This document shows positions 1-8,279 of a stretch of DNA of 64,000 bases, piece by piece (the stretch's first letter is position 1; each line of letters starts with the position of its first letter). The stretch covers positions 778,596-842,595 of the forward strand of contig NZ_DS999411.1 of the NCBI RefSeq assembly GCF_000158175.1, written 5' to 3'. The translations under genes and the position numbers were made by a program. Source of the stretch: Luminiphilus syltensis NOR5-1B. GTDB taxonomy: Bacteria > Pseudomonadota > Gammaproteobacteria > Pseudomonadales > Halieaceae. A model generated the notes under the pieces. It ran no database searches. It saw only the letters and a list, made by a program, of their open reading frames with translations, and was not told where the DNA came from.

Positions 1-317
1 AAGACCCAAGCCAAAACTCCCGCGCTATATGGTATTTATCCTGCAGGGGAGGACATCAGCGTTATCTTCATTCCACGAATTTCGCAACTTCGATTTAACG
101 AATGCTGGTTTCCCCCGGTCATGATGAAGAGCCAAGGCACCAGAGGCAACGGGGCTTTTAGGCTATCCACCTGGTCCTACCAAACGACAAAACCCTCACC
201 AACGGCGCGAAACAGGGCGCGAGGCAGCTCAGTTCCTTAAATGGATACGCGCCGTTTCAGTGGGCCGGTGGGAGAGCAGGCCAGCCACGTCAAATGCCAC
301 AACGACAGGCCGGAAAA
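1..317. other. Left-edge intergenic stretch with no recognisable gene
   Basis: I see no convincing coding region here. The only open frame that enters it runs antisense through the esterase gene and has no family features. It lies downstream of the esterase, so it should hold that gene's transcript end, but I found no strong hairpin with a T tract. Confidence 0.4.
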
Positions 318-977
318 TCAGGCAAGCACGTGTTGTAACCAGCGCGATATATCCGCAATTTCGTCGGGACACACGGCGTGTTCCATGGGGTATTCACGGT
401 ATTCCACCGCATAGCCCATGGCGGTTAATCGTTGATACGCCGCTTTACCAAGTTGCACGCCAACCATGGGGTCCCGGGTGCCGTGGCATATTTTTATGGG
501 TATCTGCTGGTTGGCAGAGTTTGGCGTAATCGTGTCACCGGTCGCGAAATACGTAGACAAACACAGCAATCCGGCCAGCGGGTACATGTGGGTTAAGGCA
601 GTCTGGTAAGCAACCGCACCGCCCTGTGAAAAACCGGCCAGCACAATCCGATCACTCGGAATACCCCGATCAATTTCCCGATCGATCAACAGGCGGACCT
701 GCTCCGCAGACGCGACCAGCTGATCTGTATCTACCTTCCTTTCAACATCCATTGCCGTGATGTCATACCAGGCCGGCATTTGGTAACCACCGTTGATGGT
801 GATCGGAATTGACGGTGCGTTGGGGAATATAAAGCGTACCGCCATGGTCGTTGGAAAGCCAAGCTCGGGAATGATCGGCACAAAATCACTGCCATCCGCA
901 CCCAGACCGTGCAACCATATTACTGCGGCATTCGCCGGTGTTTTCGGTTCCTTCTGGATGCACGGGAGTAACGACAT
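318..977 (-). CDS. Carboxylesterase/phospholipase, alpha/beta hydrolase (EstB/YpfH type)
   Basis: This 219-residue cytoplasmic hydrolase cleaves short-chain carboxylic or thio-esters, as known for the phospholipase/carboxylesterase family. The N-terminal WLHGLGADGSDF (about residues 21-32) is the family oxyanion-hole loop. The nucleophile elbow GFSQGGA places the catalytic serine at residue 117, and the triad is completed by Asp169 (HGTRDPMV) and His200 (MEHAV). The length matches the family norm of about 220 residues and there is no signal peptide. It is divergent from the peptidase gene beginning at 1398; the two are separated by 420 bases that hold a repeat element. The natural substrate cannot be told from sequence. 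Confidence 0.9.
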   Translation of the reverse strand: MSLLPCIQKEPKTPANAAVIWLHGLGADGSDFVPIIPELGFPTTMAVRFIFPNAPSIPITINGGYQMPAWYDITAMDVERKVDTDQLVASAEQVRLLIDREIDRGIPSDRIVLAGFSQGGAVAYQTALTHMYPLAGLLCLSTYFATGDTITPNSANQQIPIKICHGTRDPMVGVQLGKAAYQRLTAMGYAVEYREYPMEHAVCPDEIADISRWLQHVLA

Positions 978-1397
978 ATCACCTCGGCTTAAGGGCTCTG
1001 TTGCGAGCGTCGAAGTATATACCTGCTGAGTATCCGCTTCTCGACAAAAACGGCTCGCACAGAAAGACGTCTATCTGTCGCTCAGATGTAAGTTCCGTGT
1101 ATCGCCATTTCATAGACGCGCGCCTGGAGCGTGTGGCACAACTGCGCGAAGCGGCGGTGCCCCGAAAGGGTTTTAGCAGGCCAAAGCCCGCTGGGGTCAT
1201 TCCCGTCAGTCCAGGCGTGGGCCAAGTTGTGCGATTGACTGCGCGCCTCAACAGGGTCAGGGTGAGCATAAAATAAGTGTCTGCTTCCCGCGCCTCTGGT
1301 CGCTGAAACTGCGAAACACGCAATCGCCCTTCTCGGCTACAATCCAAAGCGACGACCGTTTATTTCACCCAGACCGCACTTCAGAAGGAGTAGCAAT
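978..1397. other. Divergent intergenic region containing repeat copy A
   Basis: This 420-base gap separates the divergent esterase and peptidase genes and must contain both promoters. It carries the first copy of a dispersed element (1136-1232). A 122-codon minus-strand open frame crosses it but runs straight through the repeat and has no domain signature, so I do not call it. The peptidase ribosome site AAGGAG sits at its right end, about 1384-1389. Confidence 0.5.
1136..1232 (+). repeat. Dispersed structured element, copy A
   Basis: The core CGAAGCGGCGGT is followed by a small hairpin (CCC-GAAA-GGG) and AGCA, the same order as in copies at 7331 and 9238. In this copy the whole unit is enclosed by an 8-base inverted repeat, GCACAACT at 1136-1143 and AGTTGTGC at 1225-1232. 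Copy A diverges from the other two after AGCA and lacks the CACCGGAG arm. It is non-coding, lies between divergent genes and has no identified function. Confidence 0.5.
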
Positions 1398-2870
1398 ATG
1401 GCCCACAACAAAACTCTTCTGGTGGCCCTGTGCCTGACTGCAACGACCCAGTCGTTCGCTGCCGATGACAAAGTGGACCGCCTTATTGCCGCAATGCTGG
1501 GGCACACACCCATTGTCGAAGATCTGCAAGAGCTGACCGATACGGTGGGTGGACGTCCCACAGGCTCACCTGCAAACGAGCGCGCTGTCGACTGGGCCGT
1601 CCAAAAATTCAAAGCGGCTTCCGTCTCGGTCTCCGCCGAGTCTTTCGAGATGCCGATGCAGTGGCAAGAGCGATCGATCATCGCCCGCATAGACGGTGAT
1701 GTCAGCTTTTCTCCAAGCGTGATAGCCAAACCCTTCTCTGCAGGAACCGGAGGTAAGCCGCTGGAAGGTCCGCTGATGGATGGTGGCACCGGCACTCGGG
1801 CTGACTTCGAAAGGTTAGGCAAAACAGCTCGAGGTGCATGGGTGCTTATCGAAACCCCTGTACTCAACGACGAAGTAGGCTTGTCGGGCCTGTTTGCAGA
1901 GTATGGCGCTGCTGCGGCCGCGGATGAGCTCGCCTTCAAAACAGGTGTTAAGGGCATCATTTATATGTCCTCGCGGCCCAAAAACCTGTTGTATCGTGTG
2001 CCAACGCTCGGGGCCAAAAATCGGATGCCTGTGTTGACGATGGAGCGCGAAAACGCAAAGCGCGCCCTGCGCCTGCTTCGCGGCGGTAAATCTCTGGGCA
2101 TGTCCGTAGTTCTGGACATTGACTCGGGCTATGCCTACAAGGCGCGAAATGTCATCGCCGAGATTCCAGGTAGTGAGAAACCCGAGGAGATCGTTCTGAT
2201 GGGCGCCCACCTGGACTCCCATGACCTGGGAACCGGGGCACTCGACAACGGCTCCAATGCCACGCTGATGATCGATATCGCCCGCCAGATCATACGATTG
2301 GGTCTTCAACCTGAGCGCACGATCCGCTTCGCCCTGTGGAACGGCGAAGAACAGGGCATGATGGGATCGTGGAAATACACAGAGCTTCATGAGAGTGAGC
2401 TGGATAACCACGTCATCGCCACCTCTTTCGACATTGGGACCGGGCGAATTACCGGGTTTTTTACCAGCGGTCGCGAGGAGCTCATATCGGAAGTCGACAG
2501 CTATCTTGAGCCGGTTGCGGGTCTCGGCCCTTTCGAGCAGGTCAATGCGGCGCTGGTGGGCACGGACAATTTTGACTTCATGATTGAGGGCGTCCCTAAC
2601 CTCATCGCCGCACAGCAAGATGCCAATTACGCGTCCAACTACCATGCTGCCAGCGATACCTTTGATAAGGTGGATTTGCAGCAACTCAAGCTGAACTCCG
2701 CCATTGCGGCGGCGCTGGTTTGGGGCTTCGCCAATTCCGACTTCCAATTGCCGCGTCAGAGCCACGACGAAGTGGAGGCGCTGATCGAAAATGCCGGTAT
2801 CGAACAAAATATGCGGGATTTTGGCGCGTGGGAAGACTGGAAAAATGGAGTGAGAGGCCAACATGATTAA
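1398..2870 (+). CDS. Secreted M28-family zinc aminopeptidase/carboxypeptidase
   Basis: This 490-residue protein has a signal peptide ending near SFAA (residues 1-22) and should be periplasmic or secreted. The M28 metal ligands are all visible: His271 (AHLDSHD), bridging Asp283 (ALDNGSN), Glu318 with catalytic Glu317 (NGEEQG), Asp345 (SFDIG) and His416 (NYHAASDTFD). Between residues 110 and 240 lies a PA-like insert typical of larger M28 peptidases. AAGGAG eight bases upstream fixes the ATG. Its stop overlaps the next gene by eight bases, so the two are co-translated. The likely role is trimming of peptides in the envelope; substrate specificity is unknown. Confidence 0.93.
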   Translation: MAHNKTLLVALCLTATTQSFAADDKVDRLIAAMLGHTPIVEDLQELTDTVGGRPTGSPANERAVDWAVQKFKAASVSVSAESFEMPMQWQERSIIARIDGDVSFSPSVIAKPFSAGTGGKPLEGPLMDGGTGTRADFERLGKTARGAWVLIETPVLNDEVGLSGLFAEYGAAAAADELAFKTGVKGIIYMSSRPKNLLYRVPTLGAKNRMPVLTMERENAKRALRLLRGGKSLGMSVVLDIDSGYAYKARNVIAEIPGSEKPEEIVLMGAHLDSHDLGTGALDNGSNATLMIDIARQIIRLGLQPERTIRFALWNGEEQGMMGSWKYTELHESELDNHVIATSFDIGTGRITGFFTSGREELISEVDSYLEPVAGLGPFEQVNAALVGTDNFDFMIEGVPNLIAAQQDANYASNYHAASDTFDKVDLQQLKLNSAIAAALVWGFANSDFQLPRQSHDEVEALIENAGIEQNMRDFGAWEDWKNGVRGQHD

Positions 2871-3519
2871 ACGTTCCACAATGACAATGCTCTGCATCGC
2901 CAGCTTTGCGGCCACGTCCTCTACGGCACAGACGGATGGAGCAGCACTCATCGCGCGCTGCGCCCAGATCGACGACTCGGAGGGACGCATTGCCTGTCTT
3001 GAGACCGCTGTAATGGCACTTTCGGGGACATCCGCGCCGATCGAGGCGTCTCAGATAGCGGCCCCTCCTAAACCAGCGAGCAACCAGGAGGCGAAACCAT
3101 TATCTGACCCGTCAGTAACCGCCGTCGCAGCCGGAAAAATAGCGTCTGAAGATTCCTCCGATACCGCCATCGCGGAAATCGCCGACAGTAGGCTTCAGGA
3201 CGAACAGGCGGAGGCAGCAGAAGACGCGATTGGCGCAGAGCAGGTAGAGGCATCAACCCGTACCCGGGCCGAACATCTCGCCAGCCTGAAGGAGGCGAGA
3301 AATCTGTCGGTCAAAAAATTTGAAACCGTCGGTTACAAGCAACTGCAGGTGTATCTGGAAAATGGACAGGTCTGGCGTCAGATCCGCGGTGACGTTCAGA
3401 ATATCCGGGCATCCCTCGATCGCAATCCGACTGTCGACATAATTGAGTCTTCGATCGGCGGTTACCGATTGCAGCTCAACGAGATGAAACGCACAATCAG
3501 GGTTCGTCGCGTACGCTAA
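2863..3519 (+). CDS. Secreted protein of unknown function, coupled to the M28 peptidase
   Basis: This 218-residue protein starts inside the end of the peptidase gene and has a signal peptide (residues 1-22, ending near SSTAQ). A Cys pair around residues 31 and 44 (RCAQIDDSEGRIACLE) precedes a long Ala/Glu-rich low-complexity linker (about 55-130). A C-terminal segment follows, in which YKQLQVYLENGQVWRQI resembles the small beta domains seen after such linkers in envelope proteins. I do not recognise a named family. The Cys pair, linker and tail layout suggests an exported accessory factor. The operon context ties it to the peptidase, but no activity can be assigned. Confidence 0.8.
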   Translation: MIKRSTMTMLCIASFAATSSTAQTDGAALIARCAQIDDSEGRIACLETAVMALSGTSAPIEASQIAAPPKPASNQEAKPLSDPSVTAVAAGKIASEDSSDTAIAEIADSRLQDEQAEAAEDAIGAEQVEASTRTRAEHLASLKEARNLSVKKFETVGYKQLQVYLENGQVWRQIRGDVQNIRASLDRNPTVDIIESSIGGYRLQLNEMKRTIRVRRVR

Positions 3520-3566
3520 CCTCCCCTTGCCATTTTTTACCCGCGCGGCAAAAGTAAATCAGAGAC

Positions 3567-3599
3567 AAAAAAAACGGCGGCTCATCGCTGAGCCGCCGT
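3567..3599 (-). terminator. Rho-independent terminator of the TonB receptor gene
   Basis: A perfect 11-bp stem, ACGGCGGCTCA/TGAGCCGCCGT, with a TCGC tetraloop lies just past the receptor stop. Read on the minus strand it ends in a run of eight T residues (the A tract at 3567-3574). The orientation of the T tract assigns it to the minus strand, although it also separates the convergent peptidase operon. Confidence 0.9.
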
Positions 3600-3621
3600 C
3601 GTTGAGCTTCAAATCGACTCT

Positions 3622-6600
3622 TTAGAAGCGCTTGGTGACGTTCAGGAACATACGACGCCCAAAGAGGTCGTAGCCTGCCTGAACCAGGTGGTTAAAGCGC
3701 GACGGACCAGAACCCTGGTCAATTTGTGGCGGCTGATTGTCGAAAACGTTACGGACACCAGCCGTGGCGCTCCAACCGTCGGCGTCATAGGACAGTGAGA
3801 GATCGTGGTAGGTCTCTGATCCGCCTGCGTTAGCACGCACGCAATCATCCGGACCACCCAGCGCAACACACGCCGACCTGTCGGGTAAGTTTGGAGAATC
3901 CTGAAGGTTCTCAGCATCCCGGGAAAACTCACCGATCAGTCGAGCGCGATAGGTAGCCAGCCAATTGCCAACTCCGAAGTCACCGCGCAGGATCCAGGAG
4001 TGCTCAGGAAAACCAGCCTCACCAACGCGATCTTCCACTGGCGCCTCACTATCAATTTGCTCGAGCAACTCATCGTAAATCGTGCCGGTAAGCGACCAAC
4101 CCATGTCGACATAGGTGTTGGCAACTTCAAAACGATTCTGGAATCTCACGTTCACGTCATAACCCGATGAGGTGACCAGCCCGAGATTGACGAACGACGA
4201 ATCCACCCGTGCAACGGTATTGTTGGAAGGATTGACCCCGCGGCGGATGACGCGATCACAAAGCGCATTTGCGAGATCGGGATCGTCGCTGTAGCAGCGA
4301 TCAAGGATAACCTCCGGATTGAGTTCCTCGACGGTATCCTCTACTTCAATATCAAAGTAAGTCACCGACAAGTCCAATTCGAAGGCATCCGTGAAGTTCT
4401 GTGTATACACGAATCCGAGGGTGAATGAATCCGAAGTCTCGGCGCCAATATCTGAAGAGCCACCCTGGGTTGTTGGGATCAATACGTTAGCCTGAAGACC
4501 AAGTGCTGTTGGATCTACGCCTGCGAGTACACAGTTATCCAGCACGAGCTGGTCGCGTGTGTCATTTTCGGGAATATAAACCTGGCCTTCATTGGCCACG
4601 TTTGGTACCACACAGGGATCGGCATCGCCGGGAATGACCCCTGCCTGATCAGCGAGGAACTGTTCGCGCAGGTTCGGTGCCCGGAATGTCGTACCGATGG
4701 TGCTGCGGAAACGCAGCGAATCGGTCGGCATGATCTGGCCCTTAACGGAGTAAGTGAACTCGTTGCCGAAGTTCTTCTCTTCCGTATAGCGCCCCGACAG
4801 GTTCACCGTAGCCCACTCGGCGAGCGGCAACTCGGTCTCAGCGTAAATGTCCCAAATGTCGGTCGTACCTACTGTATCGCCTTCCTGGTCCGATGCTTCC
4901 GAGGCAGACAAGCCTTGTGCACGCACGAAGTCATTGGCTGAGGAGATGGAGTTTTCCCGCCATTCTGCACCTATTACCAGACCAACCGTACCCGCTGGCA
5001 TCTCAAACAAATCACCAGTGATCAGACCGGAGAAATGGGTCTGCTTCAGCGTGGTCGTGTTGATGACGTTACCAAACAGGAAATCCTCCTCCGCCTGTGT
5101 GGCGAAGCGCTTGTTGCCACCACGATTTGTCCAGAGCGAATCGGCAAAGTAGTTAACCGGCACACAATCGCGAGGCGTGATAAAGCCAAAACCGGGCGCT
5201 GTGCGGGGCAAACCACAAGTAACGCCGTCCGGTCCCATACGCAGCGTATCGATAGACTCACGGATGTGAGGCTCGAACATGCCCGCCTGGGTGGAGCTAC
5301 CTGAGCTCTCCTCGTAGGAGGCGAAGACGTCAAAGAACCAGCCCTTGTCCTGAGCAAACGGCAAATCACCATCGCTACCGATCACAAAGCGCAAATTATC
5401 GATATCGGTCGCACGCCGCTGTGTCAGGCCTGCCAGTGAGTAAACAGGCAACGCCGTTTCATCGAACGGGTTTAGCGGGTTGTCGGTCATGGCGATGGTG
5501 CCGGTACCTTCATCAATGATGAAGTTATCGTCCGCGTCTACCATCGGAATCATCGCTGGAATGGCCGGGAAAGCCTGCTCCGAGGTGAAGATGTCGGTAT
5601 TGGTACGTTGCGAGTACGAGGTTTCGATATAGAGTCGTTGCTGAGGCGTGTACTGGAATGAACCTGTCGCGTACAAATTAATTCGCTCGATATCGCCCTG
5701 CAACTGCGTGTCGAGCTCCTCCTGCTGCAAGTTGTACGGTGTTTCCGCGGCGGTGCCCACGAGGGCATTGAAACCGCTTCGGCCAATGTAGTCCGCCGCG
5801 CCGGCATTACTGGACCACCCAGGGAGACCAATATCGGTCACTCCAGGAGTGTCGTACACAAAGCCTTGGCTGAACAAGAATACGCCATTATCCGGCCGGT
5901 TATCCAGGCACTGCTGGTAACGCTGACCACTGTCTGGATCGACTTCAATATCCAGGAGGCAGTTGTTCCAGTCGGTGCGGTCGCGCGCGAAAATATGCTC
6001 GCGATTGAAGTACTCAGCGGCGATTGTAAAGTTGGATTTATCGTTCGAAGCGCCACCGATGATGCTGAACTGGGTTTCTTCGCCACCCGATTGTTCGGGA
6101 GCCGTGCCAAAACCTCGGATCTCCAGACCCTCGAACTGGTCTCGCAGCATGATATTGACCACACCGGCTACCGCGTCAGCACCATAAATGGACGATGCAC
6201 CATCAGTCAGGATCTCAATCCGATCGATCATCGCACTGGGGATGAGGTTTAGATCGGGCGCCACCGGTGCGCCACGCACACCAGACGGTGCCAGGCGCCG
6301 TCCATTCACCAGCATCAGGGTTCGCTCAGGTCCGAGGCCACGAAGTGCAACAGTCGCAGACCCAGGCCCGCTGGCCGACACGCCCTCGACGGCACCGGTT
6401 GTAGAACCCGCGTTGACCGATCCATCAAGCTGCGTGCCTGAAACGAAAGGTGATTCAGCGATCATCTGGGTCGTATCGGCAATACCGATGCGAACCGAAT
6501 CCGCCGCACCGATTACCTGAACGGGAGAAATGGAATTGAACTGGTTGCGACGGAGCTTGGAGCCGGTAACGACAACCTCTTCCACAACCATTTCTTCTGA

Positions 6601-6771
6601 AGCGGCGTCTTCATCCTGGCTCGCTGCAGGCTCGACGAGCGATGTTGAAATTGCGTCTTCTGCATCAGCGCCTTCATCCTGGGCGACTACAGGTTGGGCG
6701 AGCGATGTGGCTGCGGCCAGGGTCAACGACCAGGCGACAGCAGAGCACATGTTTCTCTTTCTGAATACCAT
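3622..6771 (-). CDS. TonB-dependent outer-membrane receptor
   Basis: The 1049-residue product should be an outer-membrane beta barrel importing a large or scarce ligand by TonB. After the signal peptide comes an acidic N-terminal stretch, then a TonB-box-like EEVVVTGSK, a plug domain (LVNGRRLAPSG, IYGADAVAGVVNIML) and a barrel ending in a terminal aromatic, VTKRF. The IEILTDGASSIYG plug motif is typical of the large Gammaproteobacterial/Bacteroidetes-like receptors of peptides or glycans. An in-frame ATG at 6798 exists, but GAAGGA lies about nine bases before the ATG at 6771, so I chose the latter. The segment after the signal peptide is an imperfect tandem duplication (TSLAQPVVAQDEGADAEDA then TSLVEPAASQDEDAASEE). 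The ligand is unknown. Confidence 0.93.
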   Translation of the reverse strand: MVFRKRNMCSAVAWSLTLAAATSLAQPVVAQDEGADAEDAISTSLVEPAASQDEDAASEEMVVEEVVVTGSKLRRNQFNSISPVQVIGAADSVRIGIADTTQMIAESPFVSGTQLDGSVNAGSTTGAVEGVSASGPGSATVALRGLGPERTLMLVNGRRLAPSGVRGAPVAPDLNLIPSAMIDRIEILTDGASSIYGADAVAGVVNIMLRDQFEGLEIRGFGTAPEQSGGEETQFSIIGGASNDKSNFTIAAEYFNREHIFARDRTDWNNCLLDIEVDPDSGQRYQQCLDNRPDNGVFLFSQGFVYDTPGVTDIGLPGWSSNAGAADYIGRSGFNALVGTAAETPYNLQQEELDTQLQGDIERINLYATGSFQYTPQQRLYIETSYSQRTNTDIFTSEQAFPAIPAMIPMVDADDNFIIDEGTGTIAMTDNPLNPFDETALPVYSLAGLTQRRATDIDNLRFVIGSDGDLPFAQDKGWFFDVFASYEESSGSSTQAGMFEPHIRESIDTLRMGPDGVTCGLPRTAPGFGFITPRDCVPVNYFADSLWTNRGGNKRFATQAEEDFLFGNVINTTTLKQTHFSGLITGDLFEMPAGTVGLVIGAEWRENSISSANDFVRAQGLSASEASDQEGDTVGTTDIWDIYAETELPLAEWATVNLSGRYTEEKNFGNEFTYSVKGQIMPTDSLRFRSTIGTTFRAPNLREQFLADQAGVIPGDADPCVVPNVANEGQVYIPENDTRDQLVLDNCVLAGVDPTALGLQANVLIPTTQGGSSDIGAETSDSFTLGFVYTQNFTDAFELDLSVTYFDIEVEDTVEELNPEVILDRCYSDDPDLANALCDRVIRRGVNPSNNTVARVDSSFVNLGLVTSSGYDVNVRFQNRFEVANTYVDMGWSLTGTIYDELLEQIDSEAPVEDRVGEAGFPEHSWILRGDFGVGNWLATYRARLIGEFSRDAENLQDSPNLPDRSACVALGGPDDCVRANAGGSETYHDLSLSYDADGWSATAGVRNVFDNQPPQIDQGSGPSRFNHLVQAGYDLFGRRMFLNVTKRF

Positions 6772-7246
6772 ATTGATGAGTCCTTCTCGTTTTAGCACCT
6801 CTGCAGAAGCGCTTTTTTATCTATTCTTATCTGATCTGCTGGGACACAGACCCCCGTTAAGCGGGCTTAAATCGATCGTCAACATGCAGGAAAAAACGAT
6901 ATCGACACACCCATAAGAACGTATAGATAAGTAAAACGTTAAACGCAAACTTTCTTGAAGGTAAATTTCACACAAATAACTGACCGTTCCGATTCACTGG
7001 AAGCCGTGCTTGAAATTCTTCGATTCTGAAAAAAGCTTTCGAAACGACAACATAACCGGAGACGGCGTTCGTGTTTGGACCTGAAGCTTCACCAATGGTA
7101 GATCTCGGATCGGATATGGTGATCTCGTACTTGTGGTGAAGTTGCCGGAGACCTTGACCAGACACGCCAGACTCACGGGAGATGTGATTCATCGACTTGC
7201 TCTACTGGAAGTCATACCCGTGCTTTTCAGCAGCACGACTATGGCT

Positions 7247-7282
7247 GCATAGATCCCTGGAAAAGCATAGATCCCTGGAAAA
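7247..7282. repeat. Perfect tandem duplication of an 18-mer
   Basis: GCATAGATCCCTGGAAAA occurs twice back to back (7247-7264 and 7265-7282), followed by a third decayed start (GATAGGGG). It sits about 50 bases before repeat copy B. A comparable perfect tandem 16-mer lies beside copy C at 9307-9338. Confidence 0.85.
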
Positions 7283-7330
7283 GATAGGGGTCGCCGATTA
7301 AAAAAACGGAAACTGAGGGCCGCGTGGCAC

Positions 7331-7388
7331 CAGCGGCGCGAAGCGGCGGTGATACCCAGAGGGTCGAAGCACCGGAGCCTAATGGTGC
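7331..7388 (+). repeat. Dispersed structured element, copy B
   Basis: CGAAGCGGCGGT is followed by the hairpin ACCC-AGA-GGGT, then AAGCACCGGAG and a closing GGTGC that can pair with GCACC. Copy C (9238-9291) has the same order of core and two hairpins with compensating changes in loop and stem length. It is intergenic, with no open frame conserved between copies. Its function is unknown. Confidence 0.6.
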
Positions 7389-7419
7389 GTCAGGCTTATC
7401 GCCTGGCCTTAGCTAACAG

Positions 7420-7452
7420 AAAACCCCCGGCGACGGCGGGGGGTTTCTGGTT
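7420..7452 (-). terminator. Bidirectional-looking GC-rich terminator hairpin
   Basis: AACCCCC-GGCGACGGC-GGGGGGTTT forms a strong stem. On the minus strand it is followed by TTTTCTG and lies about 60 bases past the stop of the small membrane protein, so it most likely ends that transcript. On the plus strand the flank is TTTCTGG, which could terminate a transcript through repeat copy B. Confidence 0.75.
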
Positions 7453-7510
7453 TGTGGTCGGTGCCGAATGAGTCCAACGACCACGGTTCAAACAAATGTG
7501 CGCACAGTTA

Positions 7511-7636
7511 TTACCGTCTGTCTGTCTCGCGCACTTCGATGGCTTGCATTTTCAGCTTGCCCAGTTCTCTAAGACCAAAAACAAAAACGGATCCCAGAAT
7601 CAACAAATTGAGTAGTGGCAGCGCAGCATTCTCCAT
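7511..7636 (-). CDS. 41-residue putative single-pass membrane protein
   Basis: Reading the minus strand gives a 41-residue protein. It starts MENAALPLLN and runs into a hydrophobic segment of about 15 residues (residues 6-21, LNLLILGSVFVFG), then a charged tail ending VRETDRR. A perfect AAGGAG lies seven bases before the ATG, and just upstream is the palindrome CACAGT-AAG-ACTGTG. A strong terminator follows about 60 bases after the stop. Together these make a compact monocistronic unit. The N-out or N-in orientation is not certain, although the basic tail suggests a cytoplasmic C-terminus. I do not recognise a family; it could be a small regulator or subunit of a membrane complex. Confidence 0.65.
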   Translation of the reverse strand: MENAALPLLNLLILGSVFVFGLRELGKLKMQAIEVRETDRR

Positions 7637-7948
7637 TTCTAAACTCCTTCACAGTCTTACTGTGTTATGAAACGTAGGTAAGGACCTGCAACGTCCGGAA
7701 GCAGGTTTGCAGAGTGACTACGACGTGCCTTGCAAAAATGGATTGTCACAATCATGGCGTGTCGAGCACATCGAATCCGACAAAACGTGAACGCCGACCA
7801 ATCAACTACCAATGAAAAACGGAATGCAAATAATTCTCATGCGCACCAATATGGTGCATGCGATCGGGACGAAAGCTGAACAGCGGTGAGCCAATCATTC
7901 AGCGCCCTCCGTATCTTCCCAAAATGACATTTAGATGGAGAGTTCAGG
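7637..7948. other. Divergent regulatory region between the small membrane protein and HiPIP
   Basis: This 312-base gap serves two divergent genes. On the minus strand TTGCAG and CATAAC, about 17 bases apart, precede the palindrome and ribosome site of the small protein and could be its -35/-10 pair. On the plus side, AAATAATTCTCATG (about 7826-7842) resembles one half of a Fur box, and GCACC-AATAT-GGTGC (about 7844-7858) is a small hairpin. These are visual matches only. Confidence 0.3.
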
Positions 7949-8263
7949 ATGAAAAACGTTAATCGTCGCAAATTTTTACAGTCGTCGGCCGTTGCCGGCG
8001 CGGGCCTTTTAATTGCCCGATTCAGTCATGCGCAGGAAGTGGTAAGTGAAGACGAGGGTATTGCGGTAGCCATGGGCTACAAAGCGGATCACACCGCCGT
8101 TGACACCGCAAAGTGGTCTAAAAAAGCAGGAGCAGACGGTGCACAGCAACAATGCACCAGCTGTTCGTTGTATGAAGAGATCGATGATGAATTCGGTCTG
8201 TGCCCCCTATTCGCGGGAAAGCGTGTACATGCAAGCGGCTGGTGTAACGGGTGGGTAGCGTGA
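7949..8263 (+). CDS. High-potential iron-sulfur protein (HiPIP)
   Basis: This 104-residue precursor has a twin-arginine signal (NRRKFLQSSAVAGAG, residues 5-19), as expected for a periplasmic protein exported with its [4Fe-4S] cluster in place. The four ligands Cys69, Cys72, Cys85 and Cys99 follow the family spacing (CTSC, then LCPLF and GWCNGW), and the conserved Gly-Tyr near residues 43-44 is present. In purple and aerobic anoxygenic bacteria HiPIP donates electrons to reaction centres or oxidases, but no photosynthesis genes are visible here. The HAD-fold gene starts 17 bases after the stop with its own AGGGGAG site, so the pair is probably co-transcribed. Confidence 0.95.
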   Translation: MKNVNRRKFLQSSAVAGAGLLIARFSHAQEVVSEDEGIAVAMGYKADHTAVDTAKWSKKAGADGAQQQCTSCSLYEEIDDEFGLCPLFAGKRVHASGWCNGWVA

Positions 8264-8279
8264 TCAGGGGAGTTTAATT

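Larger units (their letters stand above)
6772..7510. other. Long intergenic region upstream of the TonB receptor
   Basis: About 740 bases without a convincing gene. The left part should contain the receptor promoter on the minus strand. A 74-codon minus-strand frame at 6968-7192 has no signature. The right part holds a perfect tandem 18-mer (7247-7282), the best-formed copy of the dispersed element (7331-7388), a small CAGGC/GCCTG hairpin and a strong GC-rich terminator hairpin (about 7422-7450). Confidence 0.5.

Noticed and set aside
979-1347. 122-codon minus-strand open frame between esterase and peptidase
   Set aside because: Crosses the dispersed repeat copy A and shows no family features; its readable phrases come from the repeat itself.
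1815-2990. 391-codon minus-strand open frame opposite the M28 peptidase gene
   Set aside because: Antisense shadow of a GC-rich gene with clear M28 metal ligands on the plus strand; no domain features of its own.
6968-7192. 74-codon minus-strand open frame upstream of the TonB receptor
   Set aside because: No ribosome site, no recognisable family and two overlapping frames of similar length.
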